Below, one piece after another: positions 1 through 12,000 of a stretch of 64,000 nucleotides of DNA (the stretch's first letter is position 1; every line of letters begins with the position of its first letter). The notes below the pieces were generated by a model that was not told where the DNA came from, searched no databases, and saw only the letters and a list, made by a program, of their open reading frames with translations. Made by a program: the position numbers and the translations under genes. This stretch comes from Pieris napi (lineage: Eukaryota; Arthropoda; Insecta; Lepidoptera; Pieridae). The DNA is taken from assembly GCF_905475465.1 (NCBI RefSeq), contig NC_062244.1, positions 8,878,501 through 8,942,500 on the forward strand. Direction: 5' to 3'.

Positions 1-75
1 CAATTTTTAAAGTAGTGTATTTAAGATATAGGTATATAAGTGTGGATAAAGCAAACAATACACCTTATACTGTAC

Positions 76-3000
76 CTCCAACCTTAAGAGGATCCTCGAC
101 AAGTCTAGCCACTGACTGCGAGGCCTCATTATGGATCACCGTACTGCTTGTATCTCCATAAGTATAAAAACTATATGTAAATAGGTAGCACAACATATAC
201 TTACAAGAATCCATTGAGATCCTCATATTGGTTACAACCAGCGTGGCACGGAGAAAAATAAGTGGTTTGACTATCCACTTCACATACAGGACTGAACCCG
301 TACGACTCCGAAGCACACCTAGGAATTATAAATTCAATGATATCATGTAAAAGACACCTCCACAATTGAGCTTAAATATTGTAGGTCAAAGAGCACACAA
401 TTCATTAATAAGATATTAATTATTGATTAAAATTATTATATTAAATAAATTTATTTGTAATGTTTTAGAAACCAGGCAACTATCACAAAACGTTCTAGCA
501 CCTAAAAAGCTTTCTAGCATATGACCAGTGATAGTACTCTGTAACGTAAGATCGTACTCCGTAGCGGCAGGAATTATCGATACCGACATTGTTGTATGTA
601 AGTTGGATGTAGTTCTCTCAATATACGTGAATGATGTCGCAGACTTGGTATTGCGTAGAACAAAAACCTATGGGCATTGGGATCGTTGTCGGTATCACAA
701 TCAGAATTTATAGATTAAGGGCCTAGGTCATCGTTTCTCAACCATTTTTATGTCGCGACCCACGAAAAAGCCAAAAAGTTAAGTAAAACAGTCTTGCGTC
801 TGATAATAATTTTTTTACCGGATTGAAGTTATTTATTTAACATAACTTAAATCCGGAAAAAATTGTTTTATTATCAAATGTGTGAAAGTTATGTCAAAAA
901 AAGACAATACTAGTCTTGCGTCTTTTGTTATACTCGTATATGTAGTTTTTATTTATTATTTTTCAACACACTGCGACCCCCTTTTAAAAGAAACTCGACC
1001 CCAGCTTGAGAAGCGATTGCCTAGGTTATAGACAGGTATAAGAAGAAATAGATACAACCTTCGAAGCTATCGTACCTTCATAGTCTCGTTCTTAATAAGA
1101 ATACATACCCGCACTGCATACTGCACTCGGGCTGTCGGTATTCGCCATTTAATCCTGCCATGTCTCCTGTGTTGCAGCTAAGACCGGCAAGCACACAGAA
1201 TAATACTCCAACAAAAGCTGCCACAGCTCCCCCTACCTTCGATGCTGTGGCTGCTTTCACACCGTCGTTACGCCGACCCGAGAAACGCATGCGGAATATC
1301 TGAAGATACATTCAAAAATATATATAGTATTTATGTTAATGGTTATAACATTTTAATATAAATAAACTGAGGAATAGTAAAAATCTCGAATTAAATGTAA
1401 AATAATATATAGTGGTACTTACAGAGACGAAGAAGATAATAACTAGAGATCTAAAGATGTCAATAATAACCCGAGATGTGCGTGGATCCTGACGTATCGT
1501 TTCCACATAGAATTTTGTCTGAAATCAAACAATATTATAATACTATTATTAAATATATTCCCGACCCTGTAGTGTCACTTCTATATAACTTATATATTAG
1601 TATTGTATATTTTTAAACGCACTCATACACTCTTACAAACTCCTACACATTACACATCCCCACATACACCAATAAATTATTAGTAAGTTGTCTTGGTTAG
1701 TACATAATGTTTCAGTAGTAATTCTTCGTATACCTACATGTAATCCGGTTTGGGTATATTTCTTAATTTAAAAACTGTAAATATAATCTTTAAAAAAACT
1801 GAGGATTGTCAATAAACTGTTAAATAAATAAATTGTTAATTGTATGTAAAATAAACTGAATCAAATGAAACTATTGATTAAAAGAGATCTGAGATTACTA
1901 TAAATGTCTTCTAAACTTATATATAACTATACAATACGTAGTTAAACCTGTAACAATGAAGTCTCGTAATTATTGAAGCCAAAAATTGCAATCGTCAAGA
2001 AGGACATGCCTAACGACTGCAGGATCAGGGCCCTGTTCTTCAGCACACGACGAAGAGGCTGGAGTAGACCTTCAAGAAAAAAGATTTTATAAGGATATGA
2101 TATATCTATAATTTAGCATATTTTATGTAACGAAAATTTATATTGTCGCTTTTGCAGGAGTATACTCTATAAGTAGTAGTACGCTAGTAATGGAATACTA
2201 CCATATATATTTTTTTTTATAGAACCGTGGGCAAACGGGCAGGAGGCTCAGCTGATGTTAAGTGATACCGACCGCCCATGGACACTCTCTACGCCATAGG
2301 GCCCGCGAGGATGCCGGCTTTTTAAGAATTGGTACGCTCTTTTCTTGAAGGACCCTAAGCCGAATTGGTTCGGAAATACTTCAGTGGGCAAAAACTGCCT
2401 AGAAAAACGCTCAATAATAATCTGGCCGCAAGGCGATTACTTATTAATTTAAGTGCTGAAAATATATATATTATGGCGCGTCTAAACGGGCCATGTTTTG
2501 CTGCAATTGATGGCTGCACTGTTGGCAAGTAATTGTCCGGCCATTAGAAAAATATTTTAATGCAGCTGATGGCCGAACAATCTATAGCTGGGCAATGTGT
2601 TGCAATATGTCTGCAATAGTATGGCCCATGATGCAGACTCCTAAACGGGCTACACAAATCGGCAACAATGGCTGACGAAATCACACTTGTCCCAGCAGCT
2701 TATATTGTTTTAAAAAAGAAACAGAAAAATAAGAGATTGTGGATTCGACCTTACTTAAATAGGCGTGAAACTGTAGACAAATTGAGTCTAGAAATAAGTC
2801 TTGATAATAAATTATTCAAGAACTAGAATGTCAAAAGCAGTAATTTTTACGTAGTAATCTAACGTCAAATACAGCTGATCGCAAAACACAGAATATAGCA
2901 ACAGGCACACTTCACTCATAGCAAACGTCATGTCGCGTAGAAAAGGATACACTATGCCATAACAAAGAGAGTGACTGAAACAACAATAGAACTGGCTGTG

Positions 3001-5985
3001 CAATATTGCAGTTGAATTCGATAGCCTAGCGATCGTCCGGCCACCCATCGGGGCAATATCGGCCATATGTGGCTATACAAAACATGTTTGGCTATATGGC
3101 CGGGACATTACTGCAATATTGCATAGTGTGGCTGCTATTGTTTGCAATATTGCCGGCCACAGTGTTGCAGCCATCAATTGCAGCAAAACATGGCCCGTTT
3201 AGACGCGCCATTAAGCAATGATGAAACACGAACAAAAATGGCAATTAAATACTTACATGTTCTCTCAAGCGGGTCAATCTCCTTATAAGAAGGCATCTGT
3301 CTCGGGAAGAGAGTGTAAAGAATACTAAACATTAGAGTTAGCATTGAGAGGGACACGTGCGCCTCATACCAGTCCTCTCTAACTGACCCTGGTCGAAGCC
3401 AGTTAGTGCCACTCAGGCCCAGGGATAAACGAATTGAGATAAGAATACCTGGGGAGGAAGAATATTAACATTAACATTGACGACTCATTGGTCTAGTGGT
3501 TATTACCCCTGACTGCGAATCCATGGGTCCCGGGTTCGATCCCCGGCTGAGGCGAACATCGATGTGATGAGCATTTGGTGTTGTTCTTAGGTCTCGGGTG
3601 TTTAAATATGTATTTATATGTATATCTATCTATAATATGTATGTATATCCGATGCCTAGTACCCATAACACAAGCTTCACCAGCTTAGCATGGGACTAGG
3701 TCAATTGGTGTGAATTGTCAAAAAAAAAAAAAAAACTATTTCTAGATTTGATGCTACAAAAACGTTTTGAGGGCTCAAAAAACTATATTAAATATACAAC
3801 CTACCATAAAAGTAAGGTCCACTTTGTGGTTCATGATCATCCAGATACGTGATACCATGTGCCCATATGCTTATCTTTGTAAGACCACACAACACTGCTG
3901 TGATCACCAAAAACACACCACGTATGACTTGATGAGGATCTAAGACCTCTGAGTATTTTGTTATCGCACCACCAGCACATAGTTCTAGAGGGAAAAAAAG
4001 TTTTAATATGTATTCTTTAAGGCTTTAAATTAAATACATTCTTAATTATAAGCTAACAAATATATGGGTCAAATGACGTGTAACTAAATCAGGCAATAAA
4101 TTAGAATAATGATCTTTGAGGTTCGATTCCGGGCTTTGAATCAACAGACTTTCTGCCTGGCACAATTTAATATTAGCTCGTATGGTGAAGGATAACATTG
4201 TGAGGAAACCGGCATGCCTTGACCGTAGGCAAAAAGTCGACGGCGTGTGTCAGGCACAGACTGTCTACTTGCCAATCAGAAAAAACAAATGATGACGAAA
4301 CATATACATAAATCAAAGGCACTACCCTAAAAGGTTGTAGCTAAAACTTAATTTTAAACTCTTCCGTCCAAGCATATTAAAGTTATGCTTCCTTCAAATA
4401 GGCCATAATAATTAGACACACTCTTCATTAACGTCATTTATCGTTATTATGTAATAAGACCCAATTATAATTTTTTACATAAATAAGTTGATAATAATTA
4501 TACTGTAATCTGTGATAAACAAAGATGATTGATGAAATATTTCATGTTGTTATTTCTTAAATTAGTAATTTATCGGAAAAAATAATGATAAGAATAATAT
4601 TATAAACATAGCATAATCGACTGGAGGTCCAATGAATTTATTTTCAGTGCGCGTTCGTTAGGTTTCGAAAATATATTTTCACAAATTTCAGTAACATTGG
4701 AGCGGCGGAATTAGGTTAATCGTCACACGCACAAACTATAACAGTTAGAATAGACGCATAAATCTCGCACACATCATTTTATTAAATAAGCAAGGGATTT
4801 ATGGAAATAATCCTTTGATTATATGTGTTGTTATTTCCTTCAGGCTAAAACACCACGAAGAAACTGAAGTATGTCCAGACAAATTAACTTTTTCTAAAGA
4901 AAAATTATCAATGAAGTACATGCTGAAACATGTTTGTCCCATGCCCCATTGTGGGATTAGGGCATTTTATACTTTATTTTGACGTATTCTTCACGCCATA
5001 TTTGGGCGTCGTTTCGAGGCCTAATTTATATTTTGATTATTGATCCAATATTGTTTATGTACAATAAAAGAGTGAGAGACGACTGTATAATGTTTGAATT
5101 TATTAATTAGTAATAAGATCTTGCTTGTAGTTTAAGGCTTTTATGGATTCTGAAATACTCAAACTATCCAGGATACTCACAAAACGCATAAAACTTATGC
5201 TAGCCGAATGGGATTTCGATTTTTTACAGTCAAAGTCAAAATCATTTATTCATATAGGTAACACAATGTACTCTTATGAATGTCAAAAAAAAGTTTTCTA
5301 ATATTTGTTTTAAACCTTACCTACTTCCGGTACATTGATATTAGGGAATGGAAAGGCCAGTATAATAAGACCAGAGATAGCTGTAATTCCCAGCCAGAAG
5401 GAGAGTGTGAAGTTACGCCAGCCTTTCCCTTGCCATGCCACTACAACACCCAGGAGAAACTCCACAACACCTATACCAACTTTTACCCAATCTAAAAAAA
5501 GGGATTATTATTTTAATATGTCAATACTTATTTTATAACAAACGTAAGTATTCGAATATTTGTCACAATTTAGCATAACGCACACGTGTTAAATTTTATC
5601 GCATTAATAAAAACGTTTCTTGTTTGATAACTAAAAAGATTTTTTTCATTTGATTCCATCCAAATACGATTTTAGAAATCTTTAAAAAAAGCTATTATTT
5701 TTAAGCAAACTTATATAAGTACTTACTTGCGCACTAGTTATTTAGTTAGAAATGTGTGGTTTTTCAAAACTTTTACCGTTCTTGCTCAAACGGCCTTGGC
5801 CAAATCATATATAAACAAACCTTGGTTAATAGTATGTATAAATCCTGTATTGTCATTTCTTCGCAGCAGTAAAAAGATATTACTCTCAAGGAAAATGACG
5901 ATGAGGAGAGCTCCTTGCAGGAACAGATCGAAGCGAGGTATGGTCAATATATACTTCCTAAGCAGTTCCCATCCTTTTAGTACTA
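76..5985 (-). CDS. Organic anion transporter polypeptide (OATP/SLCO family), partial at both ends
   Basis: Multi-spanning plasma-membrane carrier for amphipathic organic anions. Exons in transcription order: 5821-5985, 5321-5491, 3805-3984, 3257-3448, 1948-2069, 1423-1518, 1109-1299, 205-318, 76-143; all junctions are GT-AG and in frame, giving about 433 codons. Key evidence: exon 205-318 encodes FSPVC...TYFSPCHAGC, the Kazal-like signature of the OATP large extracellular loop, preceded by Cys-rich CSMQCGC. Exon 3805-3984 carries HGITYLDD, matching the family's G.xYIDD after TM4. Exon 3257-3448 carries DWYEAHVSLS then LFPRQMP, matching the VGAWWLGF...FFPK region. TM10-12 lie beyond the left edge. 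The 5' start exon was not found; the first exon seen begins in phase 1. It looks divergent from textbook OATPs. Family call is strong; paralogue and substrate are unknown. The acceptor of the last exon (76-143) is the weakest boundary. Confidence 0.88.
205..318 (-). CDS. OATP exon encoding the Kazal-like extracellular motif
   Basis: This exon settles the identity of the transporter. Read on the minus strand after a CCTAG acceptor, it gives CASESYGFSPVC, then TYFSPCHAGCNQYEDL and a GTAAGT donor. The SPVC...YFSPCHAGC arrangement is the conserved Kazal-type segment in the loop between TM9 and TM10 of OATPs. The usual glycine after SPVC is replaced by Glu here (CEVDSQTT). Confidence 0.9.
729..1018. 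mobile_element. hAT-type MITE with 8-bp target duplication
   Basis: The 8-mer GCCTAGGT occurs at 721-728 and again at 1019-1026, flanking a 290-bp segment. Its ends are imperfect inverted repeats: ATCGTTTCTCAA on the left, ATCGCTTCTCAA as the reverse complement of the right end. The TTCTCAACC...CGACCC end style and 8-bp TSD are typical of hAT non-autonomous elements. No coding capacity is seen. It lies in an intron of the transporter gene, between exons 205-318 and 1109-1299. Confidence 0.85.
2219..2405 (+). repeat. Dispersed lepidopteran interspersed repeat, copy 1
   Basis: Begins GGGCAAACGGGCAGGAGGCT, continues through a GTGATACCGACCGCCC segment and ends near CTTCAGTGGGC. Related degraded copies are at 26330-26450 and 48240-48400. 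From memory this family is very common in moth and butterfly genomes; its class (LINE 3' end or SINE) cannot be decided here. Confidence 0.7.
2474..3210 (+). mobile_element. PIF/Harbinger transposon, internally decayed, TTA target duplication
   Basis: A 737-bp element flanked by TTA at 2471-2473 and 3211-3213. Inverted ends of nearly 50 bp start TGGCGCGTCTAAACGGGCCA and end with the matching reverse complement. Subterminal DNA is rich in short GCAATATTGC and CAATTGCAGC type motifs. A short plus-strand reading frame at 2668-2826 resembles a Harbinger transposase N-terminus. The TWA-type 3-bp duplication fits PIF/Harbinger. It lies in a transporter intron with its right end only 46 bp from the splice donor of exon 3257-3448. 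Confidence 0.88.
2668..2826 (+). pseudogene. Harbinger transposase N-terminal remnant (52 aa)
   Basis: The frame opens with MADEITLVPAAYIV and contains KKKQKNKRLWIRPYLNRR, then LSLEISLDNKLFKN before a TAG stop. The basic K/R-rich stretch followed by W-[IV]-[RH]-P-[YWI] matches the conserved N-terminal region of PIF/Harbinger transposases (general pattern RRWWVRPW...). The DDE catalytic region is absent and the downstream sequence does not continue the frame, so this is an internally deleted copy with no predicted activity. Confidence 0.7.
3484..3734 (+). repeat. tRNA-derived SINE with poly(A) tail
   Basis: A pol III A-box-like TGGTCTAGTGG near the 5' end is followed about 45 bases later by a B box, GGTTCGATCCCC. 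A roughly 170-bp body follows and ends in a run of 14-15 A. It is not a functional tRNA gene, as the 3' half does not fold into a T-arm plus acceptor followed by a terminator. It lies in a transporter intron and begins about 35 bp from the splice acceptor of exon 3257-3448, in the opposite orientation to the gene. Confidence 0.85.
4108..4320 (+). repeat. tRNA-derived SINE fragment, GTGTCAGGCACAG family
   Basis: Contains B-box GGTTCGATTCC, then GTGAGGAAACCGGCATGCCT, AAAAGTCGACGGCGTGTGTC and AGGCACAG. The same tail recurs at 35572-35840 and 43495-43650, and a head copy lies on the minus strand at 17775-17860. The A-box end is lost here. It lies in the transporter intron between exons 3805-3984 and 5321-5491. 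Confidence 0.75.
5228..5285. repeat. Short LINE-like 3'-end fragment
   Basis: The stretch AGTCAAAATCATTTATTCAT, then AGGTAACACAATGTAC and TTATGAATGTC, resembles a terminal fragment of a LINE common in Lepidoptera (recognised from memory). It lies about 35 bp downstream of the splice donor of transporter exon 5321-5491. Confidence 0.5.
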
Positions 5986-6240
5986 CTGAAAATTGGTTGA
6001 CAGTACCAGTATATTACATATATTACTACGCGGTAACGGAACCCTTATATATTAATTATTTTAAGCCCGTAGGTAGATAAAGAAGATTTTACCTTCATAT
6101 AAAGAAACTTTTCCATAAATGTGCACCTAGAATGTGCTTTCACAATTCTCATAGTTACGGGAATTCAGACACTACTGTAGACGCAACTTTTGAAAAAAAA
6201 TTTTTACCCAAATTTTTTAGAACTAAATTTAATCGTTTAA

Positions 6241-6957
6241 GGGTCGATTCGACCAAACTTCAATTTATACACGAGTAACTATACCAAGAATAATCTATTC
6301 CATGATTTTAATCTCGAGTAAATCCATAGTCGTTTGTCCACGTAATCGATAGTATAATTGTGCTAGGAATAACAATACGCGAATAGCAAGAGAATGATGA
6401 ACGAAAATAAAACTCGGCAAATAAATGTTGTTCTACAACGGGACAATGTAAGAGCATACATCATGTCAACTCGATTTTGCCGTATTATAGTGTGAAAAAG
6501 TAGCTTTTAACAGGTGTCAAACGTCAACAAAAAGTTTTTATTTCTTGTTCGTTTGAGGCTTTCGTCTAAAAAGGAACTTCTGTTGAGCCCAGTTGAATTT
6601 CATTCTAATATTATAGAAAATAAAAAATCTAAAAACAAATAAATAAATAATAAATTGTTTAAACGTTTCATTATACAATGCTAGACTATTAATTTAGTGC
6701 GTTGCGTTGACTTGAAATTAAAACACAGAATACATATTTGTGAAATGACAGAAATCAGCTGATTGGACTGACTGACGCCATTAAATTATTCTTGGAATAG
6801 CTGTTATTCCGTGCGAAACGGCGGTATAGTAGCAATTCCCGAATAAGACCACTATTCTTAGAATTTGTAGTTGGTAAAACGTAAAATTGATTTACTCTCG
6901 ATTAACTGACGATTTATTCTAAGATTAAGACTTAATCTTGTTTGGTCGAATCGACCC
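6241..6957. mobile_element. Harbinger-like MITE with TAA target duplication
   Basis: A 717-bp segment with 18-bp inverted ends GGGTCGATTCGACCAAAC and its complement, flanked by TAA at 6238-6240 and 6958-6960. The TIR itself contains the near-palindrome GGTCGATTCGACC. Short related motifs (AAGAATAATCTATTCC near the left, ATTATTCTTGGAATAGC near the right) extend the symmetry inside. There is no coding capacity. A 3-bp TWA duplication and GGG-starting ends fit PIF/Harbinger. Confidence 0.8.
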
Positions 6958-7849
6958 TAAATAACAGAACTTAATCTTTATTAGATATTTAAAAAGTTAC
7001 TAGTTCGGTTATTTTATTTTTAATAACAGAATTTAATCAGATATTTGAAAAGTTACTATTCGGCTAAATTTATTTTATATTATCATTAAAATCATAAAAT
7101 ATTTAATTCCGATTACAAAAATCATAATTAGTATTAGTATACTCACTTGATATCATTTTGTATTCTACAACTTTATCACTAAAACATATGAACTAACGCA
7201 ACAACAATACAATGAAAATTTATTAAAAACAATATTTTTTACCGCTCATTTTGAAACGAAATACAAATGTTCGTTATTAATGTTACTATAGTGAATAAAG
7301 TTGTGATTGCCAAAAAGGACTGATTAGTGATTGCATATCGTATAAAATTATACACTATCTACATTATCAGGTTTGTGCTATATCTCTTCCTGATATTTGC
7401 TATTTTATGCTTTATCACCTACTAATTACATGAACGAATAGTTTCAGAGACGTTTTTACTTAAAGACCTTTTATTAGTTCATAACACAATTATCTAAGAT
7501 AATACGAAATTTCAGTATCGTCAAATAATTTTAATTTTTATTCCGGAAGTATTCACGAGATTAACTTGGAAGGGATTGGATCAATTACAACAAAAACATA
7601 CAAAATCTTTTATTGCCATAATGAGTTATTAATAACAACCAGCTATTAATGTTTGTATAAAATATCTGAGTATGAATAGGTATACTACTAATCTAATTCA
7701 TTTCAATCTTGGACATTCGAAATGCTGAATATTTCACTCGATTTGTTTTAAATACTGTTGTGCCATTACAATAAAATTTGTTTAATCTTTATACAGTCAA
7801 TTTGAAGTCATCGAATTTAAATAATAAACATAGCATATATGGGCATATA

Positions 7850-8050
7850 TTCCAATTACATCCCCAAGCAGGCGCTTGATTGGAACCCGCAAAGAGGGGA
7901 AAGCGTGGTGGTCCCAAGTAAAAGCGTCGTACACCTACAGATGAGGCAAAGAGAGCTGGAAAGATTTGTAGGTACGAGGCTCAAGACCGAACGCGATGGA
8001 GACTTACTGAAGACGCTTTCTGCCCCATTTAGGGGCTATATGATATTAAG
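7850..8050 (+). pseudogene. Decayed LINE reverse transcriptase C-terminal remnant
   Basis: One frame gives ALDWNPQRG; a one-base shift continues KRGGPK and KRRT, then back to ELERFVGTRLKTERDGDLL and LSAPFRGY. This matches the usual end of RTE/jockey-type LINE ORF2 (W-x-P-x-G-K-R-x-x-G-R-P, then W-R-R-T, then D-R-D-G-W). It has a frameshift and an in-frame stop. Only the final ~60 codons remain. Confidence 0.6.
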
Positions 8051-9070
8051 TCGAGTAAGTTATTAAAATATAATTAAAACCAATGTGGTTTATGCTATAA
8101 GTTTTACTTGTTTAAGAATAAATATTTGGATTTCGCAACTGACTGTTCCAATTGGATTTTTGTGAACTTTCTGATATTTGATAATTTTTAATTGATAAAT
8201 CAGAACGAATGACACTGAGTAAGTAACATAAATATACACTAATATCACAAACTATTCATAATAATTTAATACACAACCTTATGAACTATTATAAGAGCTC
8301 ACATAAAAGGATCTTTCTTTAACCCAGTTTAATTTAAGAGTTAAATATTTCTTAAGTCACGCGAACGTAAGAACTGTCAAACGCTCAATGAAAGTTTGCT
8401 TAGTATCCTTTGTTTTGATATTTAAAAACAATAAAAAAAATGTAGATACAAAAATTATTTCTTTTAACTCATGTTGGGCCATACAAGGGCAATTATACCA
8501 ATGTGTTATAATTATACAGATTTGTAACAGATATTTAAATTTTATTTTAGACTTTTAAAAATCTATTTTAATACTTTTAATATCTAAAAATATTTCTGTT
8601 TATGTACATTGTACATTATCACTTCACATAAATTAGAATTTTCAATTTTTTACATTTCTATATCTTACCTATATGCAATATTGTGTGCAAAAATAAATAC
8701 AATAAGGTCTCAGTGGTCCGCAGTAATATATAAACGAACGCCATTTTAACAATGTTTCGTACTAAAATACATTCGGGAAATTTTACCAATCGAGAATTTG
8801 TCCATTTACTTATTCAAAAAAAAACAATAACCACAAACATTTATAAAACAATAATATGATTAGTCATCATTATAGATAACTAGTGGTAGTACCAGTAGTA
8901 TTAATTAATAGTTATTGTAGATTTATGATAATGAAATTCAATACTGTTTCTTGTTCAAAATGCAAACCAAAGCGTTTTCCAGCTTCCAGCAGCCAGATAT
9001 AAAAGATAATAATATGCGCTATAATTCCAGAAATTCGGTCGTTATGTAGCTATAGTTGGATGGATATATA

Positions 9071-12000
9071 TTAAGATCCGATTATCTTCTCTTCTAGCCA
9101 TGGAACAAAGTGTGTGACTCGTGTGTAGACTCCGGGGAATCCGGGCTCAGCGCATTTATTTCCAAAGGAAACTATGCCGATTTGGTAGAAGAATGTCTGG
9201 TAGGTTTCCGAGTTCCACTAAAAGTAAAAAAAAAGTAATTAAAATGTAATGTTTGCTCTAAAGCGGGTGAACCTACTTTACCTAGACACGTAATTACAAT
9301 ATATATAATTATAGTTAATAATCTCATTTTCAAATGGATCCAACTTTAAGTGGTTTTGTTTTAGTATCTACTCTACAGCCTTGCGATTCTGTAACTCACT
9401 TTTCGAACTCTCACAGCGGCGGTCGCGCTCAAATCAGTCGTGAAGCAGTCATTTTACGATTTGGCATTCTGATAAGAAGGGAGCTTGAAGTTTATTGTTT
9501 ATCAGAATGCCAAATCGTAAAATGACTGCTTCACGACTGATTTGAGCGCGACCGCCGCTGAGAAAACCGCTGTGAGAGTTCGAAAAGTTAGTTACAGAAT
9601 CGCAAGGCAGAGCTTAGATATCAGACTTATTTCTATTTCGAATGTGCTAAACAACGACAAACAAGACAAAAACTCCTATAAGCCTTAAGTTGCTTTTATT
9701 AAAGAAAATATATGAACAATACTCACAATAGGCTGCATCAGGGGTCCTCCACTGTCACCCTGACAGGCATCCTGTCTTCCATCCTTCCAACCGGCACACA
9801 ACACTCTTTCATCTATCACCTGCTTTTTGTACGGTTTGTACGTTTCTTTGCACGCTGCGTTACTTACTACAGGTACCTGGGCTACTTGGAGATGGGATGC
9901 CGAGGGACCGCCTGAAAACAATAAAAGAAGAGAATTTAAATAATATTTATGAATTATATAAAAATAATTATAAATAATATTTTACTTATTTATTAAAAAA
10001 AATTAATTAAATTTTCTGTAAAGCTAAGATAGATTTATTTTGTCTACATGGTTATATAAAACTATTTATATGTTAACCATGAATTTATTTATATGCTACT
10101 TAAATTCCACAAAATACTTACGGTACGAAACATCCCCCCATCCTGCTATAAGAGGGTTGTACTTCTCAAAGGTGAGAGATCGTAATTTCTGATTTTGAGG
10201 GATGCAGATTGGTTTTATTAGTTCTGAAACAAAACACGATTAATTAATTTAAACTTGTCTAAATTTTGAACGTAAAACAAAATATTTTTGAGCTGAAAGT
10301 AATTTCTCTCTCTGCATAATAGCGTTCCCGGTTTTATAGAATTCGGAGGTTACCTCGTGTCATTTTAAGTGCTTTATAACGATTTGCAAACCCCTATGAA
10401 ATGCGTATATCATACAAGTACTTGAATAACCTGAGGCGTTACGCAATAGTGTGGTAATAAAATAAACTTACTGGTAAACTGTACGTCCTTGTCTAAAATG
10501 AGTAAAGCGACGTCATTTGTATAGGCTGATGAGTCGTAATTCTCATGTTTGATCTTTGATTTGATTAGCACATCTATTGGTGCTGCTCCATCGTTTTCAC
10601 TTGCTAGATCCAACTCTCCTAGACGCACTACATACCTGAAAAAGTTATGTATTTTTATTGCTACTTTTATGTTTTAAATGCTCGCTTAAGGAAGGTATGA
10701 ATTCTCTCATTGACATTATGAACGTTGTGAATAATGGAATAACGGAACAGCATACATAAGCTTACAAACCAAGTTTTTATAAAACCAAGACTCACTCAAT
10801 TATAAAACGAAAACAAGGTAATAATAATCAGTCACTATGACGGGCTTTTATTCTTGGACCTAACGCTTGATCCGAATAATCACAAAGACTTTTTTAAATA
10901 GATTGTGTTTGATAGATTGTTGTGATAATATCTGTATTTGCTTGTTCGGTAAGAATAAACAACGCCAGTAAACCTGCCTTGATGACTGCATTCTAACACG
11001 ATGAGTTGGGAAAAAAAGAACGAATTAAGATATAATTTGAACCAAGATTCATATTGCGTTGCCAGTGGAATATTATTAATGACTATATACTATTGTATTA
11101 AAAAGTTAGGTTGTTGGGTGCAGAAGGTTGCCATTGTAATAAATAATAATAGGTATCATCATCGTACCATACCACAATTATTATTTATTGCCACATATTG
11201 TGTTTATTTAAATTGCGACGCTTAATATGCGGATGTTCGCGTTTGGCAATATCAACTTAAATATCGGACTGGCAATTTTAAGGCATATTAATCTGTTATT
11301 AACTACTTGTTATAACAAAAACATTATATTAACAAAGGAGACTTATACCAGTTTTTTATTATACACAAATGTAAATTTCGTTATGGAAAATAAAGCAAAT
11401 AAAAACATTCCAAAAATTTGTGTTTGACCAAAAAGGTAACAATAGCTAAATATGATTGGAGATTTTCCTTTATCTCGACTTGACTAAAAGACTAGAAGCT
11501 TATACAGTAATAAAGACTCTTGGACGCTTACAAATTTTATTTACCTATTAGATTCCGAGATTACTGCATCACCTTTAAAATAAAAATTCAAAGCTTGTAC
11601 AATACAAGGATATAGAGGATTCAGTTCTAATATTAGATATTCAAGATTTTCAGTCACAATGATTCGTCAGTGAGATAAAAGTACGTATTATGAATTATTA
11701 ATTCGGTTTTGAATTCATTTAAGTTATATATGCATGTTGTGTATAATCGTGCTAGAAATAAGATTGCTGTCCCTAATCAGAGTTGTTCATTAAGCGTTAA
11801 CAATTATTTAAGATCCAAGTCACCGAAAAATAAATGATTTGTATTTGTTTATCTACCAAGGGTCTGGACCAAGGATTCCTACTGTATTTGTATAATACAT
11901 ATTTCCTATTGGAATCACGATAAATCAGTCACTAAGTAACACCACAATTTATAATTAATGCATGTTACAATACGCTTATTACATTGAATAGTTTGTAATG

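Larger units (their letters stand above)
5986..9070. other. Intergenic region between transporter and CLIP protease
   Basis: About 3.1 kb with no exon I could support. It holds a Harbinger-like MITE (6241-6957) and a decayed LINE C-terminus (7850-8050), otherwise AT-rich sequence. The unseen 5' exon of the transporter must supply one phase-1 nucleotide before 5985 and may lie here. The protease 3' UTR should occupy part of the right end, since its stop is at 9071. Confidence 0.6.

Noticed and set aside
2812..3066. 84-codon minus-strand frame inside the Harbinger element
   Set aside because: No transposase motif; the recognisable Harbinger N-terminus is on the plus strand at 2668-2826.
3484..3560. 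A tRNA-like head with good A and B boxes
   Set aside because: It is followed by a SINE body and poly(A) rather than a T-arm, acceptor end and pol III terminator, so it is a SINE rather than a tRNA gene.
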